Shown: piece by piece, positions 1-7,172 of the stretch
Layout: every line of letters starts with the position of its first letter
Position numbering within the stretch: the stretch's first letter is position 1
Source of the DNA: a virus
Direction: 5' to 3' (one strand)
Length of the DNA: 49,315 nt
IMG/VR virus record: IMGVR_UViG_3300002835_000297
Coordinates: 1 to 49,315 of that record
Notes under the pieces: generated by a model
Told to the model about the DNA's origin: nothing
The model's input: only the letters and a program-made list of their open reading frames with translations
Database searches by the model: none
Made by a program: the position numbers and the translations under genes

Positions 1-504
1 CCATTACTTACACTCTATAGAGTAGTAAATGGTGTTGATCAACTTGTAGACTATAAAACAGTAGCTACAAACGGTACTTATACTTTTACATTACCAAACC
101 AAAACTCAACATATAAGTTAGTTCCATCATTAACAATGCAAGGTGTAACATCAGCTGATTTTACTCCTATATGGAATGAATTACAAAATGAAAGTACACC
201 ACCTGTAACAGCTCAAGGCTTAGTAATGACAGGTACTAAACAATGGAAGGCAGCTGATGTTAATGAAAATGGTATACTTGATTTAGGTGACACTTATTTA
301 ATAGCAGCTCACAATTCAGGTTATAGATTGATAAATAAAGTATTATGGTTCACCTCAACTAATTATGATAACATAACTAGAACTAATTTCTCTACAATCA
401 ATCCAGTCACATTCTTTACTATTAATGTAGCTACAAGTGATGTAACTCAAAACATTAAATACTGTATATTAGGAGATGTTAACTTATCTCATTCCTCAAA
501 TTAG
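1..504 (+). CDS. Phage virion protein, 3' end (partial), dockerin-like loop
   Basis: The reading frame is open from the first base of the window, so the true start lies outside it; the first internal ATG is at 136. The visible part is rich in Thr, Asn and Ser and beta-prone, as in phage fibre or baseplate proteins. Codons 256-291 encode DVNENGILDLGD, which fits the calcium-binding loop of dockerin type I repeats (DxNxDGxxDxxD), and the C-terminus carries GDVNLSHSS, like the start of a second loop. Dockerin-like loops are known in secreted Bacteroidota proteins; in a phage they could stabilise a fibre or bind a surface ligand. The virion role is inferred from composition and genome type. The stop is TAG at 502-504. 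Confidence 0.7.
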   Translation, partial: PLLTLYRVVNGVDQLVDYKTVATNGTYTFTLPNQNSTYKLVPSLTMQGVTSADFTPIWNELQNESTPPVTAQGLVMTGTKQWKAADVNENGILDLGDTYLIAAHNSGYRLINKVLWFTSTNYDNITRTNFSTINPVTFFTINVATSDVTQNIKYCILGDVNLSHSSN

Positions 505-506
505 GT

Positions 507-531
507 AACCCAAGAATTTTTACTTAAATTA
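507..531 (+). promoter_or_regulatory. Weak copy of the phage promoter motif
   Basis: AACC at 507-510, then 13 nt, then TTAAATTA at 524-531. The spacing matches the motif seen elsewhere in the window, but both boxes are off consensus and the ATG of the next gene follows after only 5 nt. Confidence 0.25.
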
Positions 532-536
532 ATGTT

Positions 537-899
537 ATGTGGAGACTAAGACAATTTAAAAGACGACTCATTAATCTATTTCGTTGGTTACCAATCATAT
601 GGAAGGACGAACAGTGGGATTATTATCATATCTTTGAGATATTAAAATACAAATTATTATTCACAGCTGAACACACTCGTAAGTATGGTTATCATACTAA
701 TTCTGATTATGATGCTGATAGAATAATGCTATGTGTTAGACTAATTGAGAAAGTACAGAATGAAGATTACCTGATGGAACTTATCAATGATGATAATTTA
801 ACTAAAGAAAAGTTAGATGCTGCCTTCAATAAGCAAGCTAAAGCACGTAAACTATTATTTAACATACTTGAACAAAATATTGAAAGATGGTGGGACTAA
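537..899 (+). CDS. Conserved phage protein of unknown function
   Basis: A 120-residue protein with a basic, Trp-rich N-terminus (residues 1-25, several Arg/Lys and a WLPIIW segment that could lie on a membrane) followed by a mostly helical, charged region ending in ERWWD. No catalytic motif is recognised. It resembles short conserved proteins of large T4-like phages in style, but no function is assigned. The ATG at 537 follows an AT-rich leader; its end overlaps the next gene by 13 nt, implying translational coupling. Confidence 0.75.
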   Translation: MWRLRQFKRRLINLFRWLPIIWKDEQWDYYHIFEILKYKLLFTAEHTRKYGYHTNSDYDADRIMLCVRLIEKVQNEDYLMELINDDNLTKEKLDAAFNKQAKARKLLFNILEQNIERWWD

Positions 900-1042
900 T
901 TATTTCATTTGCTGTAGGATTTATTGTATCTATTTTCTGGGTAAGGGGAATAGATAACATGAAAAAAAATTATCCTGATTATAAAGGGGAAGATTTTCTA
1001 AATTGGGATGATGATAAAAGTCATACAGAAGGAGACTTTTGA
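887..1042 (+). CDS. Small single-pass membrane protein
   Basis: A 51-residue gene that overlaps the previous gene by 13 nt. Residues 3-19 are a continuous hydrophobic segment (LIISFAVGFIVSIFW), followed by a short basic stretch and an acidic, soluble tail ending in EGDF. This suggests an N-terminal membrane anchor with a cytoplasmic tail. It could belong to the lysis genes just downstream, but nothing in the sequence proves that. The TGA stop at 1040-1042 is also the TGA of a TGACC promoter box. Confidence 0.6.
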   Translation: MVGLIISFAVGFIVSIFWVRGIDNMKKNYPDYKGEDFLNWDDDKSHTEGDF

Positions 1043-1065
1043 CCTAAATTAATTTACCATATTTA
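1041..1065 (+). promoter_or_regulatory. Phage promoter motif before the 1070 gene
   Basis: GACC at 1041-1044, a 13-nt spacer, then CATATTTA at 1058-1065. This is the recurrent motif of this genome. The TGA of TGACC is the stop codon of the upstream gene. The ATG at 1070 follows the -7 box by 4 nt, so a transcript from here would be leaderless or nearly so. Confidence 0.5.
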
Positions 1066-1069
1066 ATAT

Positions 1070-1294
1070 ATGGAACCAGTATATCCTAAAGACAATGGTA
1101 GTATAGAACGAGCGCGAGAAGCGTTTCGTAAGAAAATAGCTAATTGGAATTGGGAAACTATAGATGAAAATGAATATCAAGGTAAACCAAGAGGTAGAAA
1201 AGCCAAAGTAAAAGAAAGACCACCAGCAAAACCAAGAACAAAAGGTGAACAACAAGTAATAAGTAAATTTTTTAATTATGATAAAACTAATTAA
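1070..1294 (+). CDS. Small basic protein of unknown function
   Basis: A 74-residue protein with a PRGRKAKVK stretch and a PPAKPRTK stretch in its C-terminal half, giving it a strong positive charge. Such tails often bind nucleic acid; the PRGRK core is loosely like an AT-hook. The N-terminal third (SIERAREAFRKKIANWNW) looks helical and amphipathic. It overlaps the next gene by 17 nt. Nucleic-acid binding is only an inference from charge. Confidence 0.6.
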   Translation: MEPVYPKDNGSIERAREAFRKKIANWNWETIDENEYQGKPRGRKAKVKERPPAKPRTKGEQQVISKFFNYDKTN

Positions 1295-1583
1295 CAAGTA
1301 CAAACAAGCATTTACAATTGTAGGTGCTATATCAGTATTAACAGTTTGTTATTTTCAGCAACGTGAATTATCTAAACTAAGAACTCAAGTTAAACAATCT
1401 AATACAGATAGTTTAGTTAATGTTATTAATACTCTACAACATGAAAAAGATTCTTTATATGATGAAAATTTTCCATGCCAAATTGAAAAAGGCAGATATG
1501 AAGTAGCTTTTCAAATATTCTCTGAGCGTAATTCAAAAGCAGCGGAACAGTTCGCTGAAATTATTTCTAGTGAGACTGAGTAA
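1278..1583 (+). CDS. Membrane-anchored coiled-coil protein, possible inner-membrane spanin
   Basis: A 101-residue protein with an N-terminal transmembrane segment (about residues 11-27, AFTIVGAISVLTVCYF) followed by a heptad-like charged helix (residues 28-62, with ELSKLRTQ and LQHEKDSLYDE) and a soluble tail. This N-in, coiled-coil-out plan matches Rz-type i-spanins, and the gene lies two genes upstream of a secreted peptidoglycan hydrolase. Spanins are recognised by architecture rather than sequence, so the call is tentative. No o-spanin lipoprotein with a clear lipobox was found next to it. Confidence 0.55.
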   Translation: MIKLINKYKQAFTIVGAISVLTVCYFQQRELSKLRTQVKQSNTDSLVNVINTLQHEKDSLYDENFPCQIEKGRYEVAFQIFSERNSKAAEQFAEIISSETE

Positions 1584-1674
1584 ATTATTAATATTTATTA
1601 GTGGCTTACTATTATTAGCCATGTTATTCTACTTAATAGTAGATATTTATAAAACTTTAGTAGCAAACCAATGA
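1570..1674 (+). CDS. Tiny transmembrane protein, possible holin-like partner
   Basis: A 34-residue gene read from a GTG at 1570 (an internal ATG at 1621 would give only 17 residues). Residues 6-25 form one hydrophobic helix (LLIFISGLLLLAMLFYLIV). It overlaps the stop region of the previous gene and ends in an ATGA overlap with the endopeptidase gene at 1671. Its position and composition suit a pinholin-like or other lysis-associated peptide, but the GTG start and small size leave real doubt. Confidence 0.45.
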   Translation: MRLSKLLIFISGLLLLAMLFYLIVDIYKTLVANQ

Positions 1675-2093
1675 AAAAGATATTATTAATATTATTTTTA
1701 AGTTTATCTGTATTTAGTTATGGACAAACTAAAACACTTGATTCATTTGTTAGAGAGTGGTTAGGTACTCCTTATCGCTTAGGAGGTAGTTCTAAAACAG
1801 GAATTGATTGTTCTCAATTTACTAAACGTTTATATAAAGAAGTATATAATGAACGATTAGAAAATGTAGCTTGGAGACAATGGAGCCAAACAAAACGAAT
1901 ATCTAAATCCAGTTTAGAAATAGGTGATATAGTATTTTTTAATAGTAGTGTATCACCATCAGGATGGCATTGTGGTATTTTTATTGGTAATAATAAATTT
2001 GTACATGCTTCAAATAGAAGAGAAGGAGTGATTATAAGTAATCTAAGTAGTTATCCTTATAATAGAAATTATAAGGGTGCTGGGAGACTTTAG
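1671..2093 (+). CDS. Secreted NlpC/P60 cell-wall endopeptidase
   Basis: A 140-residue cysteine peptidase that would cleave peptide cross-links in host peptidoglycan. An N-terminal signal peptide (residues 1-18, KK followed by LLILFLSLSVFS, cleavage probably before QTK) directs export. The NlpC/P60 core follows: TPYRLGG, then catalytic Cys47 in GIDCSQF, GDIVFF, catalytic His100 in WHCGIFIG and the third polar residue His112 in FVHAS. The domain is complete and of usual length. It follows two small membrane-protein genes, which together look like a lysis cassette. Because it has its own signal peptide it may not depend on a holin for export. A virion-borne or superinfection-exclusion role is possible but less likely. 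Confidence 0.88.
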   Translation: MKKILLILFLSLSVFSYGQTKTLDSFVREWLGTPYRLGGSSKTGIDCSQFTKRLYKEVYNERLENVAWRQWSQTKRISKSSLEIGDIVFFNSSVSPSGWHCGIFIGNNKFVHASNRREGVIISNLSSYPYNRNYKGAGRL

Positions 2094-2101
2094 TATATTT
2101 A
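2094..2101 (+). promoter_or_regulatory. TATATTTA -7-like box before the 2116 gene
   Basis: TATATTTA at 2094-2101, 14 nt before the ATG at 2116, as in the recurring phage promoter. The upstream GACC box is absent at the expected position (2077-2080 reads GTGC), so this is only half a match. Confidence 0.3.
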
Positions 2102-2115
2102 AATAAAATTAGGTT

Positions 2116-2985
2116 ATGAATATTGTATATGACTTAGTTCCTGAAACAGGACTAATGAGGCTGAAGTTTAAAGATAGTGTTATTAATAATTTTAAAGATG
2201 ACACTAAACTCATTTTTGATAAGTATGTTTTACCTATGTTAGCAATGAATGATAAATTTGTTCTAACAGGTAGTTTATCCCTTAAATTATTAGGTTTTGA
2301 ACCAATTGATAGAGTAGGTGATATTGATATTGGATTATTATCTCCATTTACAGAAGAGGAATGGACCACACTTAAAAATTTCTTTGGACTACAATCCACT
2401 CAATCAGAGATGTATAATACTGATCCAACACAAGCACCTAAATTTGATCCAAATGCTCATATGTGGCAGTTTTATAAACAATGGAGTGAACCAGTTGATG
2501 ATGAATTAATGAGAACTATAGACTTTAAAATGGATATATTCAATGATGAAATGCTTAGAAAAAAAGATATCATTGAAGTATATTTAGGTGATTTTCCAGT
2601 TAGATTAATTCATCCAAGTATAACATACAGTTATAGAATGAGATATGCTTTAGATGTTAGAACCTCTAAAACATTTAAATATTGGGAACAAATGATGGAT
2701 AGAATGAAAAATGCTAAATCATACTATAACATGATTAGGGCTATATACAAAATGATATCTCGTGTTCATGAACATAATACTAATATAGAAGATAATAAAG
2801 AAAAATTGATTAGACTTAGAGCATTAATTGATAGAAGAGAAGAATACGCTGATTCATTTATGGATAAAGTATTTAAAGAAACAATTGATCCATTTACTTT
2901 TATAATAGAACAAGAACAAGAACAATGGGCTGTTAAGGCTAATAAAAATAATGACATTAAAACAGTAAGTAAAATAACACTATGA
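2116..2985 (+). CDS. Nucleotidyltransferase-fold protein
   Basis: A 289-residue protein. Residues 47-73 carry KFVLTGSLSLKLLG followed by RVGDIDIGL: a GS motif plus an Asp-x-Asp (D69, D71), the signature of the pol-beta/MNT nucleotidyltransferase fold, which transfers a nucleotide to a protein, RNA or small molecule using metal bound by the two Asp. A third acidic residue may be D117 or D120 in the FKMDIFND region. The C-terminal 100 residues are helical and charged. It overlaps thyX by 4 nt. Related folds occur in toxin-antitoxin systems and in many phages, but the substrate cannot be named. Confidence 0.6.
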   Translation: MNIVYDLVPETGLMRLKFKDSVINNFKDDTKLIFDKYVLPMLAMNDKFVLTGSLSLKLLGFEPIDRVGDIDIGLLSPFTEEEWTTLKNFFGLQSTQSEMYNTDPTQAPKFDPNAHMWQFYKQWSEPVDDELMRTIDFKMDIFNDEMLRKKDIIEVYLGDFPVRLIHPSITYSYRMRYALDVRTSKTFKYWEQMMDRMKNAKSYYNMIRAIYKMISRVHEHNTNIEDNKEKLIRLRALIDRREEYADSFMDKVFKETIDPFTFIIEQEQEQWAVKANKNNDIKTVSKITL

Positions 2986-3632
2986 ATAAAGTAGAATTGT
3001 TAGGTTATTATGGTTCAGATCTAATTCACGCTCAATCGGCTTGGACATCAACATCTAGAGATATAACTGATGAGAAGAAAGCTAGGGTGGGTAAACTACT
3101 TAAAATGCTAGCAAGTGAAGGACATCATACACCATTTGAAAAATCATCATTACATTTCTTAGTAACAGTAGATCAAGCAACTCATATCCATTTAATTAAA
3201 CATCGCATTGGTGTTTCAGTTAATGGTGAGAGTGCTAGATATAAGGAGTTGAAGGAAGATAAGTACTATATTCCAAATGATTGGCCTGATATTCCTTGTA
3301 GTATGGAACATCTACAAAGAAAAAATTGGGCTGATATATTAGATGAATATACAAGGTATGGTAATCAACTATATCACAAATGTTTAGAAGACCTAACACC
3401 AATTCTAGGTCGTAAACGAGCTAAAGAATCAGCTCGCTTCTTTAAAACATTCAACTCACAAATTACAATGGATGTAATGTTTAACTGGCGCTCATTCTAT
3501 CATTTTCAACAACTAAGAAATAGTGAACATGCTCAAGTAGAAGTAAGACAATTAGCTCAAGACATGTTAGACCTAGTTAAACAGATTGAAGGTAATCCAT
3601 TTAAAGAAACAATTGAAGCATTTAATCTATGA
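2982..3632 (+). CDS. thyX: Flavin-dependent thymidylate synthase ThyX
   Basis: A 216-residue enzyme that methylates dUMP to dTMP with FAD, NADPH and methylene-tetrahydrofolate, supplying thymidine for phage DNA. The ThyX signature RHRx7S appears as KHR (73-75) with Ser84 and Arg86 (SVNGESARY). HHTPFEK near residue 48 and LRNSEHAQVEVRQLA near residue 185 are also typical, the latter holding the substrate-binding Arg and His. The first Arg of the motif is Lys here. Length is normal for the family. The start overlaps the upstream gene by ATGA, and the next gene overlaps the stop in the same way. Confidence 0.95.
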   Translation: MNKVELLGYYGSDLIHAQSAWTSTSRDITDEKKARVGKLLKMLASEGHHTPFEKSSLHFLVTVDQATHIHLIKHRIGVSVNGESARYKELKEDKYYIPNDWPDIPCSMEHLQRKNWADILDEYTRYGNQLYHKCLEDLTPILGRKRAKESARFFKTFNSQITMDVMFNWRSFYHFQQLRNSEHAQVEVRQLAQDMLDLVKQIEGNPFKETIEAFNL

Positions 3633-4006
3633 AAATAAAAAATCCACCTGTAATAAGTAAATTTGGTATCACAACTGAATTTAATGTTGAGGATAGATTT
3701 AAAGATCATCCATTATTAGAAAAATATAATTTACAAGTCATATTCAGTGGATGGTTTCCTAAAGATGAAGCTAACGAAATTGAAAATGAATTTCTACAAA
3801 GATATCCTAGAATCAAATATGATTTTGAAATGGATGGAATTGAAACAATAGATGGTCATAGCGAGATGAGATACATTGATGAGGCAATTGTTAACAAAAT
3901 AAGAAAAGAATTATATGACCTAAGAGGAGATAATACATTTAAATCGATAAAAGAGCAAAAACAGTTTGCTGTTAAAGTATATTTCGTACAATTTGCTAAA
4001 AAATGA
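3629..4006 (+). CDS. GIY-YIG-like (T5orf172-type) small protein, tentative
   Basis: A 125-residue protein. Residues 10-24 (SKFGITTEFNVEDRF) resemble the KIGiT...Rl strand-helix of GIY-YIG/T5orf172 domains, and EANEIENEFLQRYP followed by GHSEMRYID resembles their later helix and the acidic residue before the last helix. The usual first GIY strand is not visible, so this would be a short or degenerate member. It overlaps both neighbours by 4 nt. A gene at 41975 is a clearer member of the same superfamily. Confidence 0.45.
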   Translation: MKIKNPPVISKFGITTEFNVEDRFKDHPLLEKYNLQVIFSGWFPKDEANEIENEFLQRYPRIKYDFEMDGIETIDGHSEMRYIDEAIVNKIRKELYDLRGDNTFKSIKEQKQFAVKVYFVQFAKK

Positions 4007-4737
4007 AAACAGTAGTTATAGGAGATGTTCATGGACGTTCAATTTGGAAATTGATTGTTAATATAGAAAATCCAGATATGGTTGTCTTTATAGGTGACTA
4101 CTTTGATTCATTTGATATTAAAGGAGAAGAACAATTAAATAATTTTCTTGATATAATTGAATATAAAAAATCAAGCGGTAAGGAAGTTATTATGTTAATT
4201 GGTAATCATGACTTTCATTACTTTCCAGAAGTAGGAAATACAGGTACATCAGGTTACCAATCAATATTTAAACATCAAATTGAACCTACTATTGATGCTA
4301 ATAGAGAGCATTTACAAATGGTTTATCAAATGGATGAATTTTTATTTAGTCACGCTGGGGTTAGTCCAACATTTATGGATGGTGAATTTGGGGAGGAAGG
4401 ATGGGTTGAAGATAATGTAGTAGAATTATTAAATGATCTATTTAAATATAAACCTAAATCATTTGATTTTAATGGTACTGATCCTTATGGTGATAATACT
4501 TATCAAACACCAATTTGGATTAGACCTAAATCATTAATGGCTGTAAATAAAAAACATGATAAAGGATTAAAGAAAAAATACATTCAAGTAGTAGGTCATA
4601 CTCAAGTTAAAAAACTTGATTTAATAGGTGCTGAAAAAGCAGCTGGTGGTAGATATTATTTAATTGATTGTTTAGGAACTAGTGGTGAGTATATGATTAT
4701 TGAAGATGGATTTATAACTAAAGGAACAACTAGATAA
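4003..4737 (+). CDS. Calcineurin-like metallophosphoesterase
   Basis: A 244-residue phosphoesterase with all signature blocks in order: GDVHG (D8, H10), GDYFD (31-35), GNHDFH (67-72), SHAGVS and, near the C-terminus, GHTQ. These bind two metal ions in the calcineurin-like fold. The arrangement (GDxHG first, HAG in the middle, GHT last) is closest to PPP-type or ApaH/PrpE-like enzymes. The substrate could be a phosphoprotein, a dinucleotide or a nucleic-acid end. Many T4-like phages carry one such gene among DNA metabolism genes. It is translationally coupled to the upstream gene by ATGA. Confidence 0.85.
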   Translation: MKTVVIGDVHGRSIWKLIVNIENPDMVVFIGDYFDSFDIKGEEQLNNFLDIIEYKKSSGKEVIMLIGNHDFHYFPEVGNTGTSGYQSIFKHQIEPTIDANREHLQMVYQMDEFLFSHAGVSPTFMDGEFGEEGWVEDNVVELLNDLFKYKPKSFDFNGTDPYGDNTYQTPIWIRPKSLMAVNKKHDKGLKKKYIQVVGHTQVKKLDLIGAEKAAGGRYYLIDCLGTSGEYMIIEDGFITKGTTR

Positions 4738-4739
4738 TT

Positions 4740-4940
4740 ATGACAGGTAAAAAAGAACCAAAACGCAAGTATTTTATAGTTATGAATTCAAAACTAGAAT
4801 ACTTCAGTGGACTGATGTATGGTGGACAATTGGTATGGTGTAATGACTTCAAAGAAGCAAAACCTTTGGATGATGAGCTAAAATTTCATACCTTACAGAG
4901 AATGTGTTATGGTGAAGAATTAATAATGGATTATATATGA
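4740..4940 (+). CDS. Small protein of unknown function
   Basis: A 66-residue protein with a basic start (TGKKEPKRKYF) and several aromatic residues, possibly a small beta fold (YFIVMNSKLEYFSG...GQLVWCNDFKEAKPL), which resembles display-type small phage proteins that take an observed value and a range. No known motif. It overlaps the clamp-loader gene by 4 nt (ATGA). Confidence 0.6.
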   Translation: MTGKKEPKRKYFIVMNSKLEYFSGLMYGGQLVWCNDFKEAKPLDDELKFHTLQRMCYGEELIMDYI

Positions 4941-5821
4941 GTAAACATACATTATGGGTTGAAAAATATAGACCCGATAATATTGAAGGCTATTTAGGCA
5001 ATGAAGCATTCATTGATGGATTAAAGGAATGGATTGATAAAAATAATTTCCCTAATCTATTATTATTTGGTTCTCCAGGTACAGGTAAAACTACAGCTGC
5101 TAAGTTAGTAGTTAAAAATATCAATTGTGATTTTCTATACTTGAACTGTAGTGATGAAAATGGTATTGATGTAATTAGAGATAAAGTAAAACAATTTGCT
5201 TCAGGCGCTACATTTAAACCACTTAAAGTGGTTATATTAGATGAAGCTGATTTTTTAACTATAAATGCTCAAGCAGCACTTAGAAATATTATTGAGTCAT
5301 TTAGTTTAACTACTAGGTTTATTTTTACTTGTAACTATGTTGAGCGTATTATTGACGCCTTACAGTCACGATTAACATGTTTTCATTTAGCATCTGCTGA
5401 TATTAAAGAAGTAGCTAAACACTTAGTTAAAATACTTGATACTGAGGGTATAGAGTATGATAAAAAAGATATAGTTAACATTGTTAAAAAAACATATCCT
5501 GATTTAAGACGAGCAATTAATATATTACAAAGTAATTCAGTTAAAGGCAAATTAACACTTACTGAAGTAATAGATAGTAATTATATTGAACAAATTATTG
5601 ATGAAGTTAAATCTAAAAAGAAAACAGCATTTAATAATATTAGACAAATTATAGCAGATAACAATATTAATGACTTTACAGGACTATATAAATCATTACA
5701 TAATCATTATTCATCTCCAGAGTCAACAATAATTATAGAAGAATATTTATTTCATAATACAACCATAGCAGATAAGGAAATATGTTTTATGGGATGTATA
5801 GCTAAACTTTTAAATTTATAA
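4937..5821 (+). CDS. Sliding-clamp loader ATPase subunit (T4 gp44-like)
   Basis: A 294-residue AAA+ ATPase that, with its small partner, opens and loads the sliding clamp at primer ends. Seen: LWVEKYRP at the N-terminus (typical of RFC/gp44), Walker A GSPGTGKT (45-52), Walker B VVILDEAD (98-105), sensor 1 in FTCN (130-133) and an SRL segment (144-146) in place of the RFC-box SRC arginine finger. The C-terminal 90 residues would form the collar. Length is close to T4 gp44 (about 320). The gp62-like subunit gene lies just downstream, with one small zinc-ribbon gene between them. A clamp (gp45-like) gene is not in this window. Confidence 0.92.
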   Translation: MSKHTLWVEKYRPDNIEGYLGNEAFIDGLKEWIDKNNFPNLLLFGSPGTGKTTAAKLVVKNINCDFLYLNCSDENGIDVIRDKVKQFASGATFKPLKVVILDEADFLTINAQAALRNIIESFSLTTRFIFTCNYVERIIDALQSRLTCFHLASADIKEVAKHLVKILDTEGIEYDKKDIVNIVKKTYPDLRRAINILQSNSVKGKLTLTEVIDSNYIEQIIDEVKSKKKTAFNNIRQIIADNNINDFTGLYKSLHNHYSSPESTIIIEEYLFHNTTIADKEICFMGCIAKLLNL

Positions 5822-5822
5822 T

Positions 5823-6065
5823 ATGAATCAAGAACAACCAAGGTTAAACATTGATTTAACTAAAACAGCTGAGATTGTTTGTGACAAGTGTGGTGGTAAA
5901 GTATTTCAAGAAGGATTAATGCTTAGAAAAGCATCTAAATTCTTAACTGGTACTACACAAGACGCTTTAATTCCATTGCCTGTATTTAGTTGTGCTGCAT
6001 GTGGACATGTTAATGAAGAGTTTTTACCTGAGCCACTTAAGAATAAAGATAATGAATCTATTTGA
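5823..6065 (+). CDS. Small zinc-ribbon protein between the clamp-loader genes
   Basis: An 80-residue protein with two CxxC knuckles, C20/C23 (CDKCGG) and C57/C60 (CAACGH), spaced as in a zinc ribbon. Zinc ribbons bind nucleic acid or protein. The gene lies between the large and small clamp-loader genes and overlaps the latter by 14 nt, so it is made together with them and could be an accessory factor of the replisome. That role is inferred from position only. Confidence 0.7.
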   Translation: MNQEQPRLNIDLTKTAEIVCDKCGGKVFQEGLMLRKASKFLTGTTQDALIPLPVFSCAACGHVNEEFLPEPLKNKDNESI

Positions 6066-6459
6066 TTGGTTAAATGAAATAACATATCATAAACATCCGT
6101 GGACTACATTCACGGATGAAGATAAGGCTGAGTTTAATACTTACATGATTAATAGATTTATTAGTATGAACTCAAATTATATTGATATTGTTAATTTAAT
6201 TCAACGCTATCCAGATTGCCCTAAAAGAAAGGTATATCAACTATATTGTGAGTTATTACCTAAACAAAAAGCATTCTTTAGATATATTAAAGCAAGTGCT
6301 AAGAATGATCTGGAAACAATCAAAGCAATAGCTGAGTATTATCAATGTAGTACTCGTGAGGCTAAAGATTATTCTAATATAATAGAAGCAGATAACATTA
6401 AAAAGGAACTTAATCTGGGACAGCCAGGTACAAATAAAAAAAGGAGAAACAAAAAATGA
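6052..6459 (+). CDS. Clamp-loader small subunit (T4 gp62-like)
   Basis: Start taken at the ATG at 6052, giving 135 residues; an upstream in-frame ATG at 5992 would lengthen the overlap with the zinc-ribbon gene to 74 nt and is less likely. The C-terminal half has the pattern IKAIAEYYQCSTREAKDYSNII, which parallels the T4 gp62 segment around its YQVNTNDAINY stretch. gp62 has no ATPase site; it forms a 4:1 complex with gp44 and touches the clamp. T4 gp62 is longer (187 residues), so this is a compact version. The very basic tail (KKRRNKK) is notable. Position next to the gp44-like gene supports the call. Confidence 0.72.
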   Translation: MNLFDWLNEITYHKHPWTTFTDEDKAEFNTYMINRFISMNSNYIDIVNLIQRYPDCPKRKVYQLYCELLPKQKAFFRYIKASAKNDLETIKAIAEYYQCSTREAKDYSNIIEADNIKKELNLGQPGTNKKRRNKK

Positions 6460-6770
6460 TTACATTTATTTTAGGTGCTGTAGTTGCTATAGCGACAGCG
6501 GTACTGGGTTGGCTCGTAGGTAATGTCATTTGGGCATTACGTAGGGTCAAGTCATTAGAGAATGAAAACCAAGTTCAATGGAGAGAAATTGAAGAACGAT
6601 ATAACTCAATTGAACGTAAATTAGATGAGGCAATTGATATTGTTAATCGTAGAATTGATGAGAATTATAGTTACACTGATTCACGATTCGATAAATTGTC
6701 TAATTCAATTGAACGTAACTATGTTTCAAAAATAGATAAAACAAGTAATACAATCAGTTATAATAATTAA
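6456..6770 (+). CDS. Membrane-anchored coiled-coil protein
   Basis: A 104-residue protein with an N-terminal transmembrane helix (residues 2-28, FILGAVVAIATAVLGWLVGNVIW) and a long charged coiled coil (residues 33-90) containing repeated S-I-E-R-(K/N) and R-x-D-E-N-Y units. No function is recognised. It overlaps the gp62-like gene by ATGA. It may tether a phage complex to the membrane, but this is speculation from architecture alone. Confidence 0.65.
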   Translation: MITFILGAVVAIATAVLGWLVGNVIWALRRVKSLENENQVQWREIEERYNSIERKLDEAIDIVNRRIDENYSYTDSRFDKLSNSIERNYVSKIDKTSNTISYNN

Positions 6771-6818
6771 TAATTAACTAACTTGGCTGTCCCAATTAGG
6801 TTATTTAAATTTAATATT

Positions 6819-7172
6819 ATGGCTTATATATCAGATTCAAAATCATATCGCGAATACATGATGATGATGGAACGCGAACGAGAAACATTAATGGAACAAA
6901 GTCGTATGAAACACACTAAAGACAATATCACTAATCAAGTGATTGAAGATTTAAAATCTAGAGCTGAACGTGGTTATAAAAAATATAATACAACATTAGG
7001 TGAAAACAATAAGGACAACTACATGAATCATCTATATGAAGAATTATTAGATGCAGCTCAATATATTAAAAAAGAACAATCAATTATTCCTGATATACAA
7101 AATTTAATTGAACAATATCCTAATAATATGGAACTGGGGAGTAAGATAAGAGAGATATATGGCAAAAAGTAA
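6819..7172 (+). CDS. Possible MazG-like all-alpha NTP pyrophosphohydrolase fold protein
   Basis: The ATG at 6819 after an AT-rich leader is preferred; an in-frame TTG at 6783 would add 12 residues of unlike composition. The 117-residue protein has a helical N-terminus rich in Met, Glu and Arg, then RGYKKYNTTL and HLYEELLDAAQYIKKEQ. The EELxDA pattern after an RGxxKY segment recurs in phage proteins related to all-alpha NTP-PPases, where the acidic residues bind magnesium. Only one of the two acidic helices is clear, so catalytic activity is uncertain. It overlaps the nuclease gene by 14 nt. Confidence 0.5.
   Translation: MAYISDSKSYREYMMMMERERETLMEQSRMKHTKDNITNQVIEDLKSRAERGYKKYNTTLGENNKDNYMNHLYEELLDAAQYIKKEQSIIPDIQNLIEQYPNNMELGSKIREIYGKK

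Noticed and set aside
1049-1303. A reverse-strand frame opposite the 1070 gene, and other minus-strand frames such as 28977-29333
   Set aside because: All are shadows of well-supported + strand genes; their products are Phe/Ile/Ser-rich without motifs.
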